Part shown: piece by piece, positions 47,110-58,923 of the stretch
How positions within the stretch are numbered: position 1 is the first letter of the stretch
Layout: every line of letters begins with the position of its first letter
Source: Porites lobata
Taxonomy: Eukaryota > Cnidaria > Anthozoa > Scleractinia > Poritidae
DNA length: 64,000 nt
Direction: 5' to 3'
Assembly (NCBI GenBank): GCA_942486035.1
Contig: CALNXK010000025.1
Coordinates: 3,802,501 to 3,866,500, forward strand
Translations under genes and position numbers: made by a program
The notes under the pieces: generated by a model
What the model saw: the letters and a program-made list of their open reading frames with translations, nothing else
Database searches by the model: none
Told to the model about the DNA's origin: nothing

Positions 47110-49783
47110 ATGGAATCAGATTTGAGCTCTTCGTCATTTTCTATAGATAACATCCTTAAACCTGATAAATGCGATTCAACAGAGGAGCCTCGCTCAGCGG
47201 ATCGGGCGTTAACACTGGCTGAGCGATTAGCTGGTATGTATGAGCATGTGATATAGGTATAATAGAATACATACTGTATATTAAAGTGCAAGCCAGAACT
47301 TTCTTAGATTTTAAAACACTGAGCAATGTCAAACACAAAAGGTCATATACAGTTTTAGTCACCAGAACCAACTGTACTTGTCACAGTCTTACTCGAAATT
47401 TGCCCTATAATAGAGCATCTTTTTAAGGTGGATTTTACATACGCTCAAGACATTTTCTGTGCAAGATTGTTTGTTTGTTGTTGTTTCGGTTTGCGTTTTC
47501 GATTTTTGAATTTCCAGTGTCGTAAATATTTGGCGCTCAGGCTGGAGATTGCTTAACTTTCAAAAAACGATTTGACTGAAAACTTGTGTAGCTGCTTAAA
47601 CCACAGTGTTTCTACGTAAAAACGGTAGATTCGTCGTCACTTAAACGCATGATAGGGACCTCTGTAGAATAAGCTCCCGTAACTGAAAGAAAATAAAGCA
47701 GTGATTTTACTTCATTGTAAAGCAAAATACTTTTTTCTACGTTATTCCGACTTCTGGTAACCACCATTTGAAACATAAGAGTTGCTTCTGTTTATGTTTA
47801 CTACCCTTCGGTCAAAACAGAGAAAATATATCAAGAGACAAGGCATTTTCCAAACAAAATAAACTAATCTCAAAGTGACACCAGGGCTCGACTATGTGTA
47901 CATGAGTTCAAGCTACTACCCTAGATCGAGACGAGCCCATTGGTAAAAAGCTTCCGTTTATAACTTCGGAAAAGAAAGCGTGAAATAGACTGACATAGCT
48001 GCTTTGGAAAATGTTCTAGCTTGCTTAGGATAGGATAAACGCCTTAGTCCAAATGAAATTTAAGGAGGTAAAACTGAAAAATAAAAAAAAAACTTTGTTT
48101 GCTCCCTACTTTAATAAAAGGATCAGTTTCTCTTTGACTAACCAATGTACCTTCCTTGACTAACCTGCTCACCTTCGCCTTAATTTAAGCAGTCTGAATT
48201 ACGAAAATCGAAATTCAACTTAGACAATTGAAAAGTAGAAAAGATGGTGAGTTTTAAGCTCTGTTAATTCGCGAGTCCCAGACGTAGTTCAGTAGGTTAA
48301 GACAGCCCGCGCAATGTCTGCGAACTAGGTTAGAATCCTGACTGGCACTTTTGACGGGTTAACGCGCGACAAAACCCTAAGAGCGTTTGTGTGAGAAGCA
48401 TTACACAATTTTCAGGTGGACTGGAAGTTTTCTAACTTTATCAGGTGAATAGAATGTGTCTGATTTTTTTTCTAGATATCATACTTGAAGTGCATTATGG
48501 ATCATCAAGAGGAAAACACCGACGCACGCGCACCGCGTTTACTCACCAACAGCTGCAAATACTGGAAAACACTTTCTCCAAGACACATTATCCGGATGTA
48601 GTAATGAGAGAGCAATTGGCTGCCTATATTAACATTCCAGAATCAAGAATTCAGGTAACTGGAAGTAACTGTATTGGCAAAAAGTGTTATTACAATCTGA
48701 ATAATTTCAAATTTGAGTAGAGTCAATGCAAAAGATATATCTGCTTATGGGCGGCAGACTAGCTAAAAGAGGATAACATTTAAATTCTGTGACCAAAGCT
48801 TTGACCAATGATCGCCTTCACCATTAGATAAGAAAATATAAATCCTTAAGGGACTTAAAATAGCATTTGGGAAAACTGGGGCAACTTGACGAGTATGCTT
48901 ATAAATTAACATGCAGTCCAAAAGAAGTAGAAATCCACATAAAATAAAGCGTACATGTTATGCCTCTTCTCCAAGACAAGTAAAACAGCTAACGAACTGG
49001 CGTAAATAATAAAAATCAAAAAAATGTTAGTGCCGAATAAACCGATTTACACAGTACCATGCCATGAAACTGACGGCGCATAAAGATGATTCTGTTATTT
49101 CTAAAGACACTCACGAGTAGAGCCTGCTTCTGTCTTCTTGATCGAGGAAGAGAAAATGAGGCTTTGCCTGAATCGCGTTAAAGCCAAAACTTCTGGGCGC
49201 GTCAAACCGGTTTTTCTAGTGTGAGCCATTATTGATAAACCGATGGTCATAAATGAGCCTGCTGTACCAAGCGCACGGCTTTTAGGACTGGGTTCCAAAC
49301 TGTATCCCAGCAGCATGCAGCGCATGCCCAACAAAGATATCACGTAGAGTCTTTCTCGCCAAAATCGAGCAAGCGAAAAAGGGTTTCTGACAGGGTCGGT
49401 GTTCGATTAGTGATTAATACTTCATTTGAAAATTTCAGGTGTGGTTTAAAAACCGAAGAGCTAAATACAGGAAGCAAATGAAAGACGGCGAGGAATTAAA
49501 TACGGCCGAGATGGAAAACAAAGCGATGGACCGTCACTTTAATAGTCAGGAAACTCCTCCTTGGAGCCCACAACATTTTTATGCAACCGGTGGCTTGCCA
49601 TTTGGACCAGGGAGTGCTGTTTCAGCTCCAAGCAATTTCGGACAATACTCCTGGTCATCTGTGCCGTTGTATACCTCAAGTCCTTGCGCGTGTATACCTT
49701 CATACTCTGAAAGTACAAAAAGGGCTTGGTCCGCATGCACGGCGTGTTATGAAAATACGGACACTAAAAAACATTTAAATTGA
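47110..49783 (+). CDS. Dmbx: Gene D: canonical Dmbx-type K50 paired-like homeobox transcription factor, 3 coding exons
   Basis: Predicted 215-aa nuclear transcription factor and the copy closest to bilaterian Dmbx as I recall that family. Coding exons are 47110-47233, 48476-48654 and 49439-49783; introns are only 1.24 and 0.78 kb. The ATG at 47110 is the first after an in-frame TAA at 47062. The eh1 motif FSIDNIL is at residues 10-16. Exon 1 ends ALTLAERLA and joins DIILEVHYGS, almost the vertebrate DMBX1 juncture (LTLAERLA / DIILEARYGS). The homeodomain is residues 56-115, includes KTHYPDVVMRE, an exact vertebrate Dmbx string as remembered, and carries K50 and N51. The tail is rich in S/P/Y/C and has no OAR. 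A poly(A) signal candidate is at 50096. The canonical sequence and isolated position make it the likely slow-evolving ancestor-like member of the cluster; that is inference. Confidence 0.92.
48277..48350 (+). repeat. tRNA-derived sequence (SINE head or tRNA pseudogene) in gene D intron 1
   Basis: TAGTTCAGTAGG resembles a polymerase III A box and GGTTAGAATCC a B box, spaced as in a tRNA. The stems do not pair well, so it is not a functional tRNA. It lies about 125 bp before gene D exon 2. Confidence 0.4.
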
Positions 49784-50095
49784 CTACCAGTGGCTTTATC
49801 TCTTTAACAGTTGGTGTACGGGCGGTCGAGATTTGGTTAACTTGAGTAAAAAATGCTGTGTATGTCTTTTTGTGTATATAGATGTTACACACCCACTGAC
49901 ACTAAATTCCAGTTAACCTTTTTCACAGTAGTTATTTGAAAAAGGAAAAACTAACTTACTTTGTAAGCTTGGCATTTAAAAAACTCTCACCAAAGAAAAG
50001 CTGAGTTATAAAATCGTACTGAGCAACAACTTAGTGAAAATGGATAGGGGATTGTCATAATCAATATTGAAGATGTAAAATATCTTAAAAGCCAA

Positions 50096-50101
50096 AATAA
50101 A
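50096..50101 (+). terminator. Poly(A) signal candidate, gene D
   Basis: AATAAA lies about 310 bp after the gene D stop codon; another AATAAA follows near 50149. Confidence 0.4.
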
Positions 50102-51204
50102 CACACCTCATTGTTTGTAAATATTTGGCAACTGAGAACTAATAAGTTAATAAACTCAATCAGTCGCCGATTTGACCCTCCAGGATAGTAAAATTTGTAC
50201 ACTTCTCAAGTGAGATAAATTGTGTGTTGTAGTCTAGAACATGGTATGGAATTGTGGTTTAGGTAGATTATTTCACAATTTAACCAAATAGTTACCTATG
50301 AGTGTGCAAACGACGTTTAGGAAACGCTAAATCCTCCGACGTTTTTAAAATTTCATCTTGAATGTTTAGTTTTTGGATTAAGGGCAGTAATCTGGTTTCG
50401 GATTAAGATAAGAATTCTCCGAGAGCTAGACAGTTTATCAAATCCGCACACAATATAGTGCTCAAAGTATTTCTAGAGATTCAAGATAAAATTAAAAGCT
50501 AGAGTGAAATCTGGTCATAATAGCTAACATAGTGCGGGTACACAAAGCTGAACTGAAATAAGAGAAATATCACTTAATCTGACAAAAATGGAGAAATGTC
50601 TCGCAAAACACGAACGACGAAAAATTTATCATAGGAGGCAGTAATAACATCTTGGCAGAACAACAACGATGTTCACCAATTCAGTTAACAACAAAGGCTA
50701 TGTCTTCAGCTGGGGTGTCTTGATGGGAGAATCGCCGGCACATTGAGACACAAAAAGCTGGATATCGAACCTACGAATGACAAAGTCATCACACTCAACT
50801 TGTCATCTTTCTGACTATGATTGATAGCATAACTGTCCTTTGATGTTGGTACATGGATTAAAATTTGAATGCATTCACTATAATATTATCATAACTTAAT
50901 TACGACGGAGGAGTCCTAAAGAACGGTTTGGGAGAAGATTGTGTCACAAAACCCCCTGTATATAGCACATTATCGTACATGAATAAAAAGAACTTTTTAC
51001 TCAGTGTTGACTGTCTTGTTACTATGTGAATTACAACTAGGACGTGATGTAGAAAATATTAAAAAAGCACTTTTTAGTAATATAAAAGTTTTAATTTACA
51101 GTAGAATTAAAATTTCACTTTGGTCAAAAGTGTCACACACCGACCTTTGCCTTTCTTCTTTCTTGATTACCCTTGCTTAAAACAGAAACTTCCCGTGACT
51201 CTCT

Positions 51205-51695
51205 TAGAGAACAGAGAGGCAAATAGATAAAGCCAAGCAATAAAGCCAGCTATGAAAGAGAGAAATTAAATAAGTTGCGATGAAGAAGAGAGAGTAAAGA
51301 AAAGGGGAAAAGGATATAGCCATAAAGATTGAAGAAGTAAAAGTAAAAAAGATAAAGAAAAGAGATCGAAAGTTAAGATTTAAAAGGCACTGATCGAAGA
51401 ACAAAGGGTAAAAGCAACGAAAAGAGATTAAAAGAATGGGAGTGATGAAAAAAGGAAAGGAATGTTAAAGAAAGACTGCAACACAGGTGAGAATGAAAAG
51501 ACTGAAATAAAGAGAAGTGAGGTGAAGAAGTGCGACAAGAGAAGTTCCTCTTCGAGAGAAAAAAATTAAATAGACAGAGGCAGGAAGGCAAGAGAATGAA
51601 GGAGGAAGTGAATGAAGGCGAGAGAAGTAAAGTGAAGGCGGGAGTAAAACATGGAAATAAAGATGACGTGGAAGAGATGAATGATTTACCAGTTG
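51205..51695. repeat. Purine-rich (AG) strand-asymmetric tract, about 490 bp
   Basis: The plus strand is overwhelmingly A and G, with GAAGAAG, GAGAGA and AAAGAGA words throughout. It creates overlapping long minus-strand frames rich in Phe/Ser/Leu and plus-strand frames rich in Lys/Glu/Arg that have no recognisable domain. Confidence 0.6.
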
Positions 51696-51996
51696 CCGAA
51701 AAGCAACGGTGGTGCTGCTTCGGTTGGGAAATGAAACTTCAAAATTTGTTTTTTTAACAGAAGCCTGAGCTTCCAACTTAACCGATATTAGTAACTCATG
51801 AAAGTTAAATTATACAGTAATTTGAAAGCGTGCGCATGTCACTAACAACAATTTCTTAGCGTTTTTCCTATGAGTTTCATTAATTCTCAGTCTGTCAACG
51901 GTAATGGGTTAACGAACAACACGCACAAGTGCTTGTCAACGACAGCATCGATGTGAATATTCTGGTGAAAGGAAAGGCTCCCGTTGAGTGGACATA

Positions 51997-52086
51997 GTCT
52001 TTATACAAAGAGACAAGGCGGGGAGTCGGAGGCCCCTTAAACTTCTCCTCTAGGTACACTCATGTAACTGGGTTAATAAAGTTAAC
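51997..52086. repeat. Local duplication, copy 1
   Basis: AGTCTTTATACAAAGAGACA through TAACTGGGTTAATAAA is repeated with substitutions and small indels at 52313-52416. Confidence 0.6.
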
Positions 52087-52312
52087 TTATGCTTCATAAA
52101 TCAATTGTTGATGTTGGTGGAGTCCCACTTTGGGTGAGCTCTGATTGCGGAGATACCAATCTGGGATGAATTTGGCCTCAGGAGTGGCCGTTTATAAAGC
52201 TAGGAAAATCCAGATACACAAGAAGATTTTCCCAGCAAATGTAAGCGCACACCCAACACAGCCCGGAGCAAGGGAAGAGTGACAGGGCAGCGCCCCTCCC
52301 CTCCCACGCCAT

Positions 52313-52416
52313 CGTCTTTATACGAAGAGACAAGGCTGGGGGGAAAGGGGGGGGGGTCCGAAGCGTCTTAAAATTCTCTTCTGGCTACACCCCTGTATCA
52401 ACCGGGTTAACAAATT
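52313..52416. repeat. Local duplication, copy 2
   Basis: CGTCTTTATACGAAGAGACA through CAACCGGGTTAACAAA matches 51997-52086, with a G-run expansion (G10) inside it. Confidence 0.6.
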
Positions 52417-52508
52417 CAATCTACCACCGCAAAAATATGAAACGGTGACGCAAAAGGCTGGTCACGAGCCAGTTGAACCCTCAGAGCCGTTCAAGGGCAC
52501 ACCCCCTT

Positions 52509-52858
52509 GGGAGGGGGCACTCCACAACGTCTTATACCGGTAGGCTCCGCCCTGAGGTCCAACCTATTACCCTTTTATATACCATTTTTGACAGAAATGG
52601 TACCCCTTTCGTTTACCTTCTATTGACAAATGATACCCCTTTCTCATACCTAGCAGTTATAGTGCTGCATGCCTTTTAACAGCCATAAAGAGTGTCTTTT
52701 GGCCCTTTTAGGTCCTTTTACGTACCGAAATGAAATTTTTCCTTACCCTTTTATATACTTCAAATCATGAAACCCCTACCATTTTACATACCTGAAGCCT
52801 GAAAAAGGTACTCCTTTTGGGGGTAGCCTCTCTGTATAGACCGTTATAGAGAGTCTCC
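52509..52858. mobile_element. TIR repeat of about 350 bp, copy 2 (interior inverted relative to copy 1)
   Basis: It begins AGGGGGCACTCCACAACG, then ACCGGTAGGCTCCGCCC, and ends GGTAGCCTCTCTGTATAG with GTTATAGAGAGT. The interior TTCGTTTACCTTCTATTGAC is the reverse complement type of the copy at 31388-31762. It is noncoding. Confidence 0.65.
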
Positions 52859-53537
52859 ATACACACAGAAAGCCGCACAAAATCTAGAAAATAAATTCCT
52901 TTTTCAAATCGGCACTTTAAATCCCTATGTAATCAAAGAAGTTTTTTCATTCCACTAGTTTATCTTGGTTTTCGTGTTCCCATCAAGAACAGTTGCTCCA
53001 CTTGTGGTTCAAATTTATCCTTGGTTTAAATTTTCTTTCCCTTTGATTTAAAGTCATTATCATACATTACCATAGCCCCAAACTAAACGAAATAAAATTT
53101 AAACCAAGGATTAAATTGAACCGCGACATATATACCACACACAACTCACAAACCTATTCGCCTGCGCCTCACTAACTGAACGCCAAACTGAACTAATCCA
53201 CTATGATGCCGCGAAACAATGTGTCGAAGTTATTTGTTCACGATTCGAGTGATGACCAAAACGTTAGATCTTTTGATGGACAGACATTTCTAATTATACA
53301 ATTATAAATAAGACCTACGGGACAGACACATACACCACTAAATTGTACGATTGTTCCCGTATAGAATCCTTTTTTTCTTTTTTTTATCCGCGTTTATTAC
53401 GATTAGATAGGTTAAAGCTATCTCAAAATGCGACAGGGTTGGTTTATTACAATTTACGACTGAGAGTATAAAAATAGCAACAGGTTTTTTAAATTACCAC
53501 AGAATAAGCTACCTCTCAAAAAGATGACGATAATGAT

Positions 53538-53560
53538 AATGATGATGATGATGATGATAT
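53538..53560. repeat. (GAT)n microsatellite
   Basis: A run of GAT trinucleotides, preceded by interrupted GATAAT units from about 53524. Confidence 0.85.
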
Positions 53561-53769
53561 AATAAATGCAAATGCAAAATCAGCTTAATCAATTTTTCAT
53601 AAAAACTACAAAGAAAGCTGTAAAAATTTTCATGAAAAACAAAATATATTTCTAAACCAATGTAAATATTATCACATAAATGCTTAGAAAAAAGTAATTT
53701 AAATGAACAAAAGCAAGTATATAGAAATTCCAAGAAAATTATACAGAAAAATAGAAACTGCGTCGCAAG

Positions 53770-54240
53770 TGGAGGTTGGGTGCCCATGGGCCAGGGGGCT
53801 GCAACCGCAATACACCTCAAGGCGGAAGAACACCCACAGGCCTACCAACCCGCAACCCAGCCACGAGCCCCCCCGCGCCCAGCCCCCCACTATAGCACCC
53901 GTCACACTGAGGCCAGAAGCCCAGTGGAAGTAAAATGAACCAACCCCCGGAAGAATAAATAACTAAATAAATAAATAAGAAAGAAAGCGGAGGGGGGGGG
54001 GGGGGAACAAGAGAAACGCTACGCTATTGCAACGCCACGCTAACAAAGCTTCGAGTACAACGCAAACACAACGTAGGCACATGGCCTCCGCATGCGCCAA
54101 AGCGACATACCGCTGGACAGGAATCTGCTCCCATGCTCACGAACAATGGTAAACGCTACAAACACAAACATAGTCACGCAACAACGCTACAGACGACCAA
54201 CACGCTACCAAAGAATGCCAAAAACACCCGAGACCAAAGC
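53770..54240. repeat. GC-rich, pyrimidine-skewed patch with G14 run
   Basis: The composition differs sharply from the AT-rich surroundings: C-rich CCCACAGGCCTACCAACCCG and CACGAGCCCCCCCGCGCCC, an AATA-rich stretch, then 14 consecutive G at 53992-54005 and ACGCTAC-like words afterwards. It may be part of an inserted retroelement; no domain is visible. Confidence 0.4.
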
Positions 54241-54398
54241 TCCTAGTCATTAACTACATTATAAAAGATTTAATAGTATTAACAATTCCTAAAAATCACA
54301 AAGAAACGTAAAAATAAATCAAAAGTCCCAGTGGACAGTTCCTTCAACAGTTCCAATGTCAATGGGAGCCTTGACATTGACATTGAAACGATGATAAT

Positions 54399-54423
54399 AA
54401 TAGTCATCATCATCATCATCATC
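54399..54423. repeat. (CAT)n microsatellite
   Basis: A run of CAT/TCA trinucleotides, shortly after a CAATGTCAATG / CATTGACATTG inverted repeat near 54355-54386. Confidence 0.8.
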
Positions 54424-55360
54424 CACATCAACATCAAACAATATCCGTCTCATCGGTGACCATGACCATCATACGTTTCTGAACAAACTTCAAAAAAGTC
54501 AACATCTTGACGATAAAGTCACCGAGGAAGCCGCTAACTAAGAAAGAGAAAAGAATTTGGGTCATCTGGACGAGGCCAATTAAAACTTTAAGTTAAAAGA
54601 TCTCGACGGGCTGACAAGGTTATCACGTGAAGAAGGAGGATGAGGACTTATGGAGATCAAAGCTATCTACAATCACACAAAGATTAAGATGACCCCGCCC
54701 CACTTCTTTAACACTTCGGTTGCTGAACATATTAAGTTGGTGAAATCTTTTCAGAAGAAAAAGAAAGACAGAAATTTAAAATCAGTATTCAAGGATGCTG
54801 AGAGATATGCGGGAGAACCGCAGTTAGACTGCTCATTGAATGAAAAATCTAGTTACTATTTACGCCGACCAGGTAGCAGTGGTGTACTAAGAAGCCCCGA
54901 AAAATCAAAGAAGTTCTACGAAAAAATACTGAGGAGATGAGAACAGCCCTGGGTGGGAAAATATGTAAACCAGCACTGGAACTGACCCAGAGATCGCAGA
55001 TATTAGAGGGCTGGGAGGACTATTTGTCATATCTTGGTCTAAATACATTCCTTATGCTTAGTGACCATAATCAATGCCACGATAATTTCAGTTTTAAATG
55101 ATCTGTGGAAAATTGTCTCAAAGAGGTTGGAAATAAATATACAGCAAACTGGTTGCTGAAACATGTTTAATAGATCCATAATATCAAAGGAATTCAAAAG
55201 AACGATTCCTCTAAATATTGGCGATACTTAATTTAAAAAGGAAAACTGGCAGTCTTAATTTACAGCATCCAATATGACTAGAAGGCAGTTGTGTGTGAAC
55301 GTTTTATCTTAGGCACGTAAACCAGGCCCCTTCTTAATTTCTTAAAGCCGGAAAGGAGTA

Positions 55361-55385
55361 GTCGCAGTAGCAGTAGCAGTAGCAG
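55361..55385. repeat. (GTAGCA)n microsatellite
   Basis: Repeated AGTAGC hexamer-like units, four copies, ending in poly-A. Confidence 0.75.
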
Positions 55386-57162
55386 AAAAAAGAGGACCAT
55401 TTTGTCGTAGCCGTTAGCTTCTGGGAGGTTCCTAGGACCAACGCACGCGACAACTCCGGAAGTTTGTAAATTGTAAGCCCGAAAGTATCTTATTGCCTAA
55501 AATTTAACCGTTACGTTCAATGTAATACGATGGTAAACGGTCTGGATCTACACCTTGCATGTCATGCATATGGTTTCCGCCCCGCCGACATATCTTTGCA
55601 CCAACAGCAACCACCGTACTGAGTGGTTGTGGCGGTACAGTTGACTCCCGCTAACTCGAACCAAAATGACTTTCCCCTTGATTTCCCTCATACATTTACT
55701 ATAATTTTACCCTTTTTTAAAATTGCGTGTTACTACATCACTATAGGACTGAATTTATAATTAGTTCCGAGGAGTGTAAAACTGTGTAGGTTTAAGCCAC
55801 TACAATAGTAATACCAGTTTCTATAAAAATAGAAGTCAAAAAGGGGATTACAAAAACACATGGAGTGGGCGTTGTCGTTGCAAGACCTGGCCCAATTTCT
55901 GAAAAGCCGAATAGCGCTAGTCCTGTTAAACAATTTTAATTCACATTGCATTTAACCAGGTCCCTAGTATAGATATTTCAGGGAAGAGAATCATATGTTT
56001 TTGTGACTAGGTCTCCAAGAAAAGGGTCAAGAATATTTTATAAGCTCCAGTTACATGTTCCTAGACGAGAAACCTTTCATTAAAATTCGGCTTAACCCGG
56101 GGTTTAAACTTTGGTACAGGTTTTGAAGACCGGGCCCTTGTTGAGATCAACAACCTACTGATAATCACGTAACGGGAAAACCGTGTAACTGTCAAGAAAA
56201 ACTGTACTGGAATAACTAAGGACGACACAACATTGAAAGATGTATGGATTTAGTATACAGGAAACTAGTTGTAGGGTCATTCAACGCGACAGTACCTTAC
56301 AGCAAACCGCTATTTTTGGAACCGGATAATGGAATAAATGATTTTGACGAAAGCATGTTATTTCCTCACACGATGCTACCCGACAACATCATCCGGCGTT
56401 TAATATAATTGCTTGCCACCGAAAATTAAAAAACCATCCATCAAAATCCACATGTTGAGTGGATGAATAATATTTTCTTTTGCTAAAGAATCTTAAATAT
56501 TTTTGAAGCGTTGATGACCGAACGAAACCTTCTTTGTTACCTTAGTTTTGTTGTAAATCAGTCACTTCTATAGGACTCGCGCTTTCAGAAAAAATGAGTA
56601 GTGAAACGGGATTTTTCATAATTGAAAAGTATTATTCAAGTTCAACACTGATCAACTATGTTATGTTAATAACTGCTTGAACTCAAATCAGTTGACCTCA
56701 AACGTCTCATTGTTCAGCATAAAAGTCTGCTACCCTAAAAACATTCATCGAGGGCTTGTCGCCACTGCTTTGAGAGTTTTAACGTAAACAAGTCGCATAC
56801 AAGAAACATGTGTTTGAAATACAACAATCGATAGGTCACGAAATATTATTTACAAAACCCTATTAAGCCTTAGATGAAAAGCTACATCAGCGAACCTCTT
56901 TTTAGGCCTTAAAAATGCCTTCTTTGTCCACAGTATAGCCAAATATCATAAATTTTTTGTACAAGGAGAAGCCGGTGTACCATGAAACAAGCGTATGAAA
57001 AACACGGTAAGATACGCAAAAAAGAGTGGTATCCACGGTATAAGGGAAAAAGGAAACACAAGTCTTATTACCCTTAGCATAAAGTTTCTTAACACAAAAA
57101 AGCAAATGTCGAGTTTGATATAAAAGAACGCGAGTACTAGGGATAAGACACATATCACTTTG

Positions 57163-57280
57163 TAGCCTGCGTAGCAGACGCTTGGAAGTAGTGGGTGAAA
57201 GAGAGAACGGGCGCACGCGAGGGGTGCGCGCCCGTTATTTTTTTGTGCCCACTACTTCCAAGCGCCTGCTACGCAGGCTA
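57163..57280. mobile_element. TAGCC...GGCTA foldback element, copy 3 (118 bp)
   Basis: Terminal inverted repeats begin TAGCCTGCGTAGCAGACGCT and are mirrored at the right end with one mismatch in that stretch; they run on into CCACTACTTCCAAGCG. The element is flanked by a perfect 9-bp direct repeat, ATCACTTTG, at 57154-57162 and 57281-57289. Same family as 14592-14749. Confidence 0.85.
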
Positions 57281-58923
57281 ATCACTTTGTTTCTGCTTTT
57301 AATAGGAGTAAAAGTGAAAAATAGTCGATTCTGAGCCGATTGAAAAAAATGGCTCGGAAGACTACAATAAAGTGGCTCAAGATGTGATCGACCTCGAGAG
57401 TGGAAGATAAGGTGCTTGATTATTTAGGATGCCGTGGACGTCGAGCGAGTGACCGGGCATGTTGATAAATCCTGCTTGGGCTTCAAAGAAGGCTTCAATT
57501 ATAGACTGATTTGGAGTTTTTAATGAACATGATATTTGCTTTTAACATATGCAATGTGATAAAATAAATCCAATCCTTCTCTTCCCGTCCTTTAGTCGTG
57601 ATATGCCACACCCAAAGCACTGTTTCGTAGAAATATTACAAAGAGCGCCCAAGAATCGAATATATATAGTAGACATCGTTGTGATTGAAACATATGTACA
57701 TCACTATAATTATGCGAGTGTTTACTGTCCTGCTAGTCTTATGTCGTAGTTTAGGTTTGAGACTTTTATCTACGGCGTGTTTTGATTTCGGCTTTGCAAA
57801 GCTAATCTTTTACTAACACACTTACATCGGTATACCATTTCTAATGGGCTTCTAAGCAAAGTAATTGTGGCTTAGCTTATCTGCTTAAACTAGCGGCAGT
57901 ATTTTTACATCGTCGTTTAATTAAAAACCATCTGCCTTAGTGACAGTAATTAAATCAACTTGTCATCGGCAGTAAAAAGGGCATTCATCTTTACAAAGAG
58001 AACTTCTAATTGAATCGGAGACGAGAGCAGTCATCGAATACTCACTGAATACTAAAGTAATCGTTTGATTCTCGACCCATAGGCTTTAAGTTTTGTATTT
58101 ACGGATATGGAAATATATTTTACATTTCCTCGGCGACATAAGATGCATAAGTTCGAGTTAAGCAGAATTAAAGTGGCCCCACTTTTTTTATACTGGCTCA
58201 CGTAAGAGCCGTGTTGTCGTGCACAATCGGAATTCAATTTATCATTTTTGACAAACTGAAGAGGTCATAGAATGTAAAATTTACGTTAGGCTTCTTAAAA
58301 ACTATCAACAAGCTTGTATATTGATTTTAAGTTGACTAAGTTGATCAGCAAATTCACATTTAAGCCTTTCATAGCTGATAGAAAATTTTCTTGAAAAGGA
58401 CAGGGGATATTAAACAATACAGGGTAGGGAGGGTTATCGCTTTGCAAGGCACGCAATCGAATTATATAGTTTTTAAAAGACGATTTTATTTTTTTTAAGC
58501 TCTTACCTGAAAACATGTGGTCAGAATTGTAGCTTGCAAACGAAAATTGCACAAAACGCCAACAAACCGTGAAGTGTTCTGAACTAAAGGAAAACAAAGC
58601 TTCTAAATTCCACAAGTTTGGGTGAGGTAAGTTTGCAACTGATAAGAACGGTGTCTGATTAATCATACGATGCATGTGAATGGCGAAATTGAAATAAAAT
58701 AAAATAAGCTAAGCTATTGTACTCTGTTAGAGTATAGATGACGGAAATAGGAAGGATAGAAATAATTTTCCGTGTTCATAATCCAAGTGATATACACTTA
58801 ATGTAAATACAGATTACCAGATGTTTATATGCCCGTATTTGGCAAGTTCTGTCCTAAGTCAAACTGATACTTGAGTCTGTTGAAGACTTCGTGCACAGTG
58901 CACAGTGTCTTAAGAAACAAATA

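Larger units (their letters stand above)
49784..58923. other. Intergenic region between genes D and E
   Basis: No gene is supported. It contains a purine-rich strand-asymmetric tract (51205-51695), a local 90-bp duplication (51997/52313), the TIR repeat at 52509, trinucleotide microsatellites, a GC-rich patch with a G14 run near 54000, and the foldback element at 57163. Confidence 0.5.

Noticed and set aside
51373..51776. Overlapping minus-strand frames rich in Phe/Ser/Leu
   Set aside because: They are the complement of a purine-rich tract, which lacks stop codons by composition.
53699..53933. Frames on both strands in the GC-rich patch
   Set aside because: Proline/tryptophan-glycine-rich translations come from C-rich repeats; no domain.
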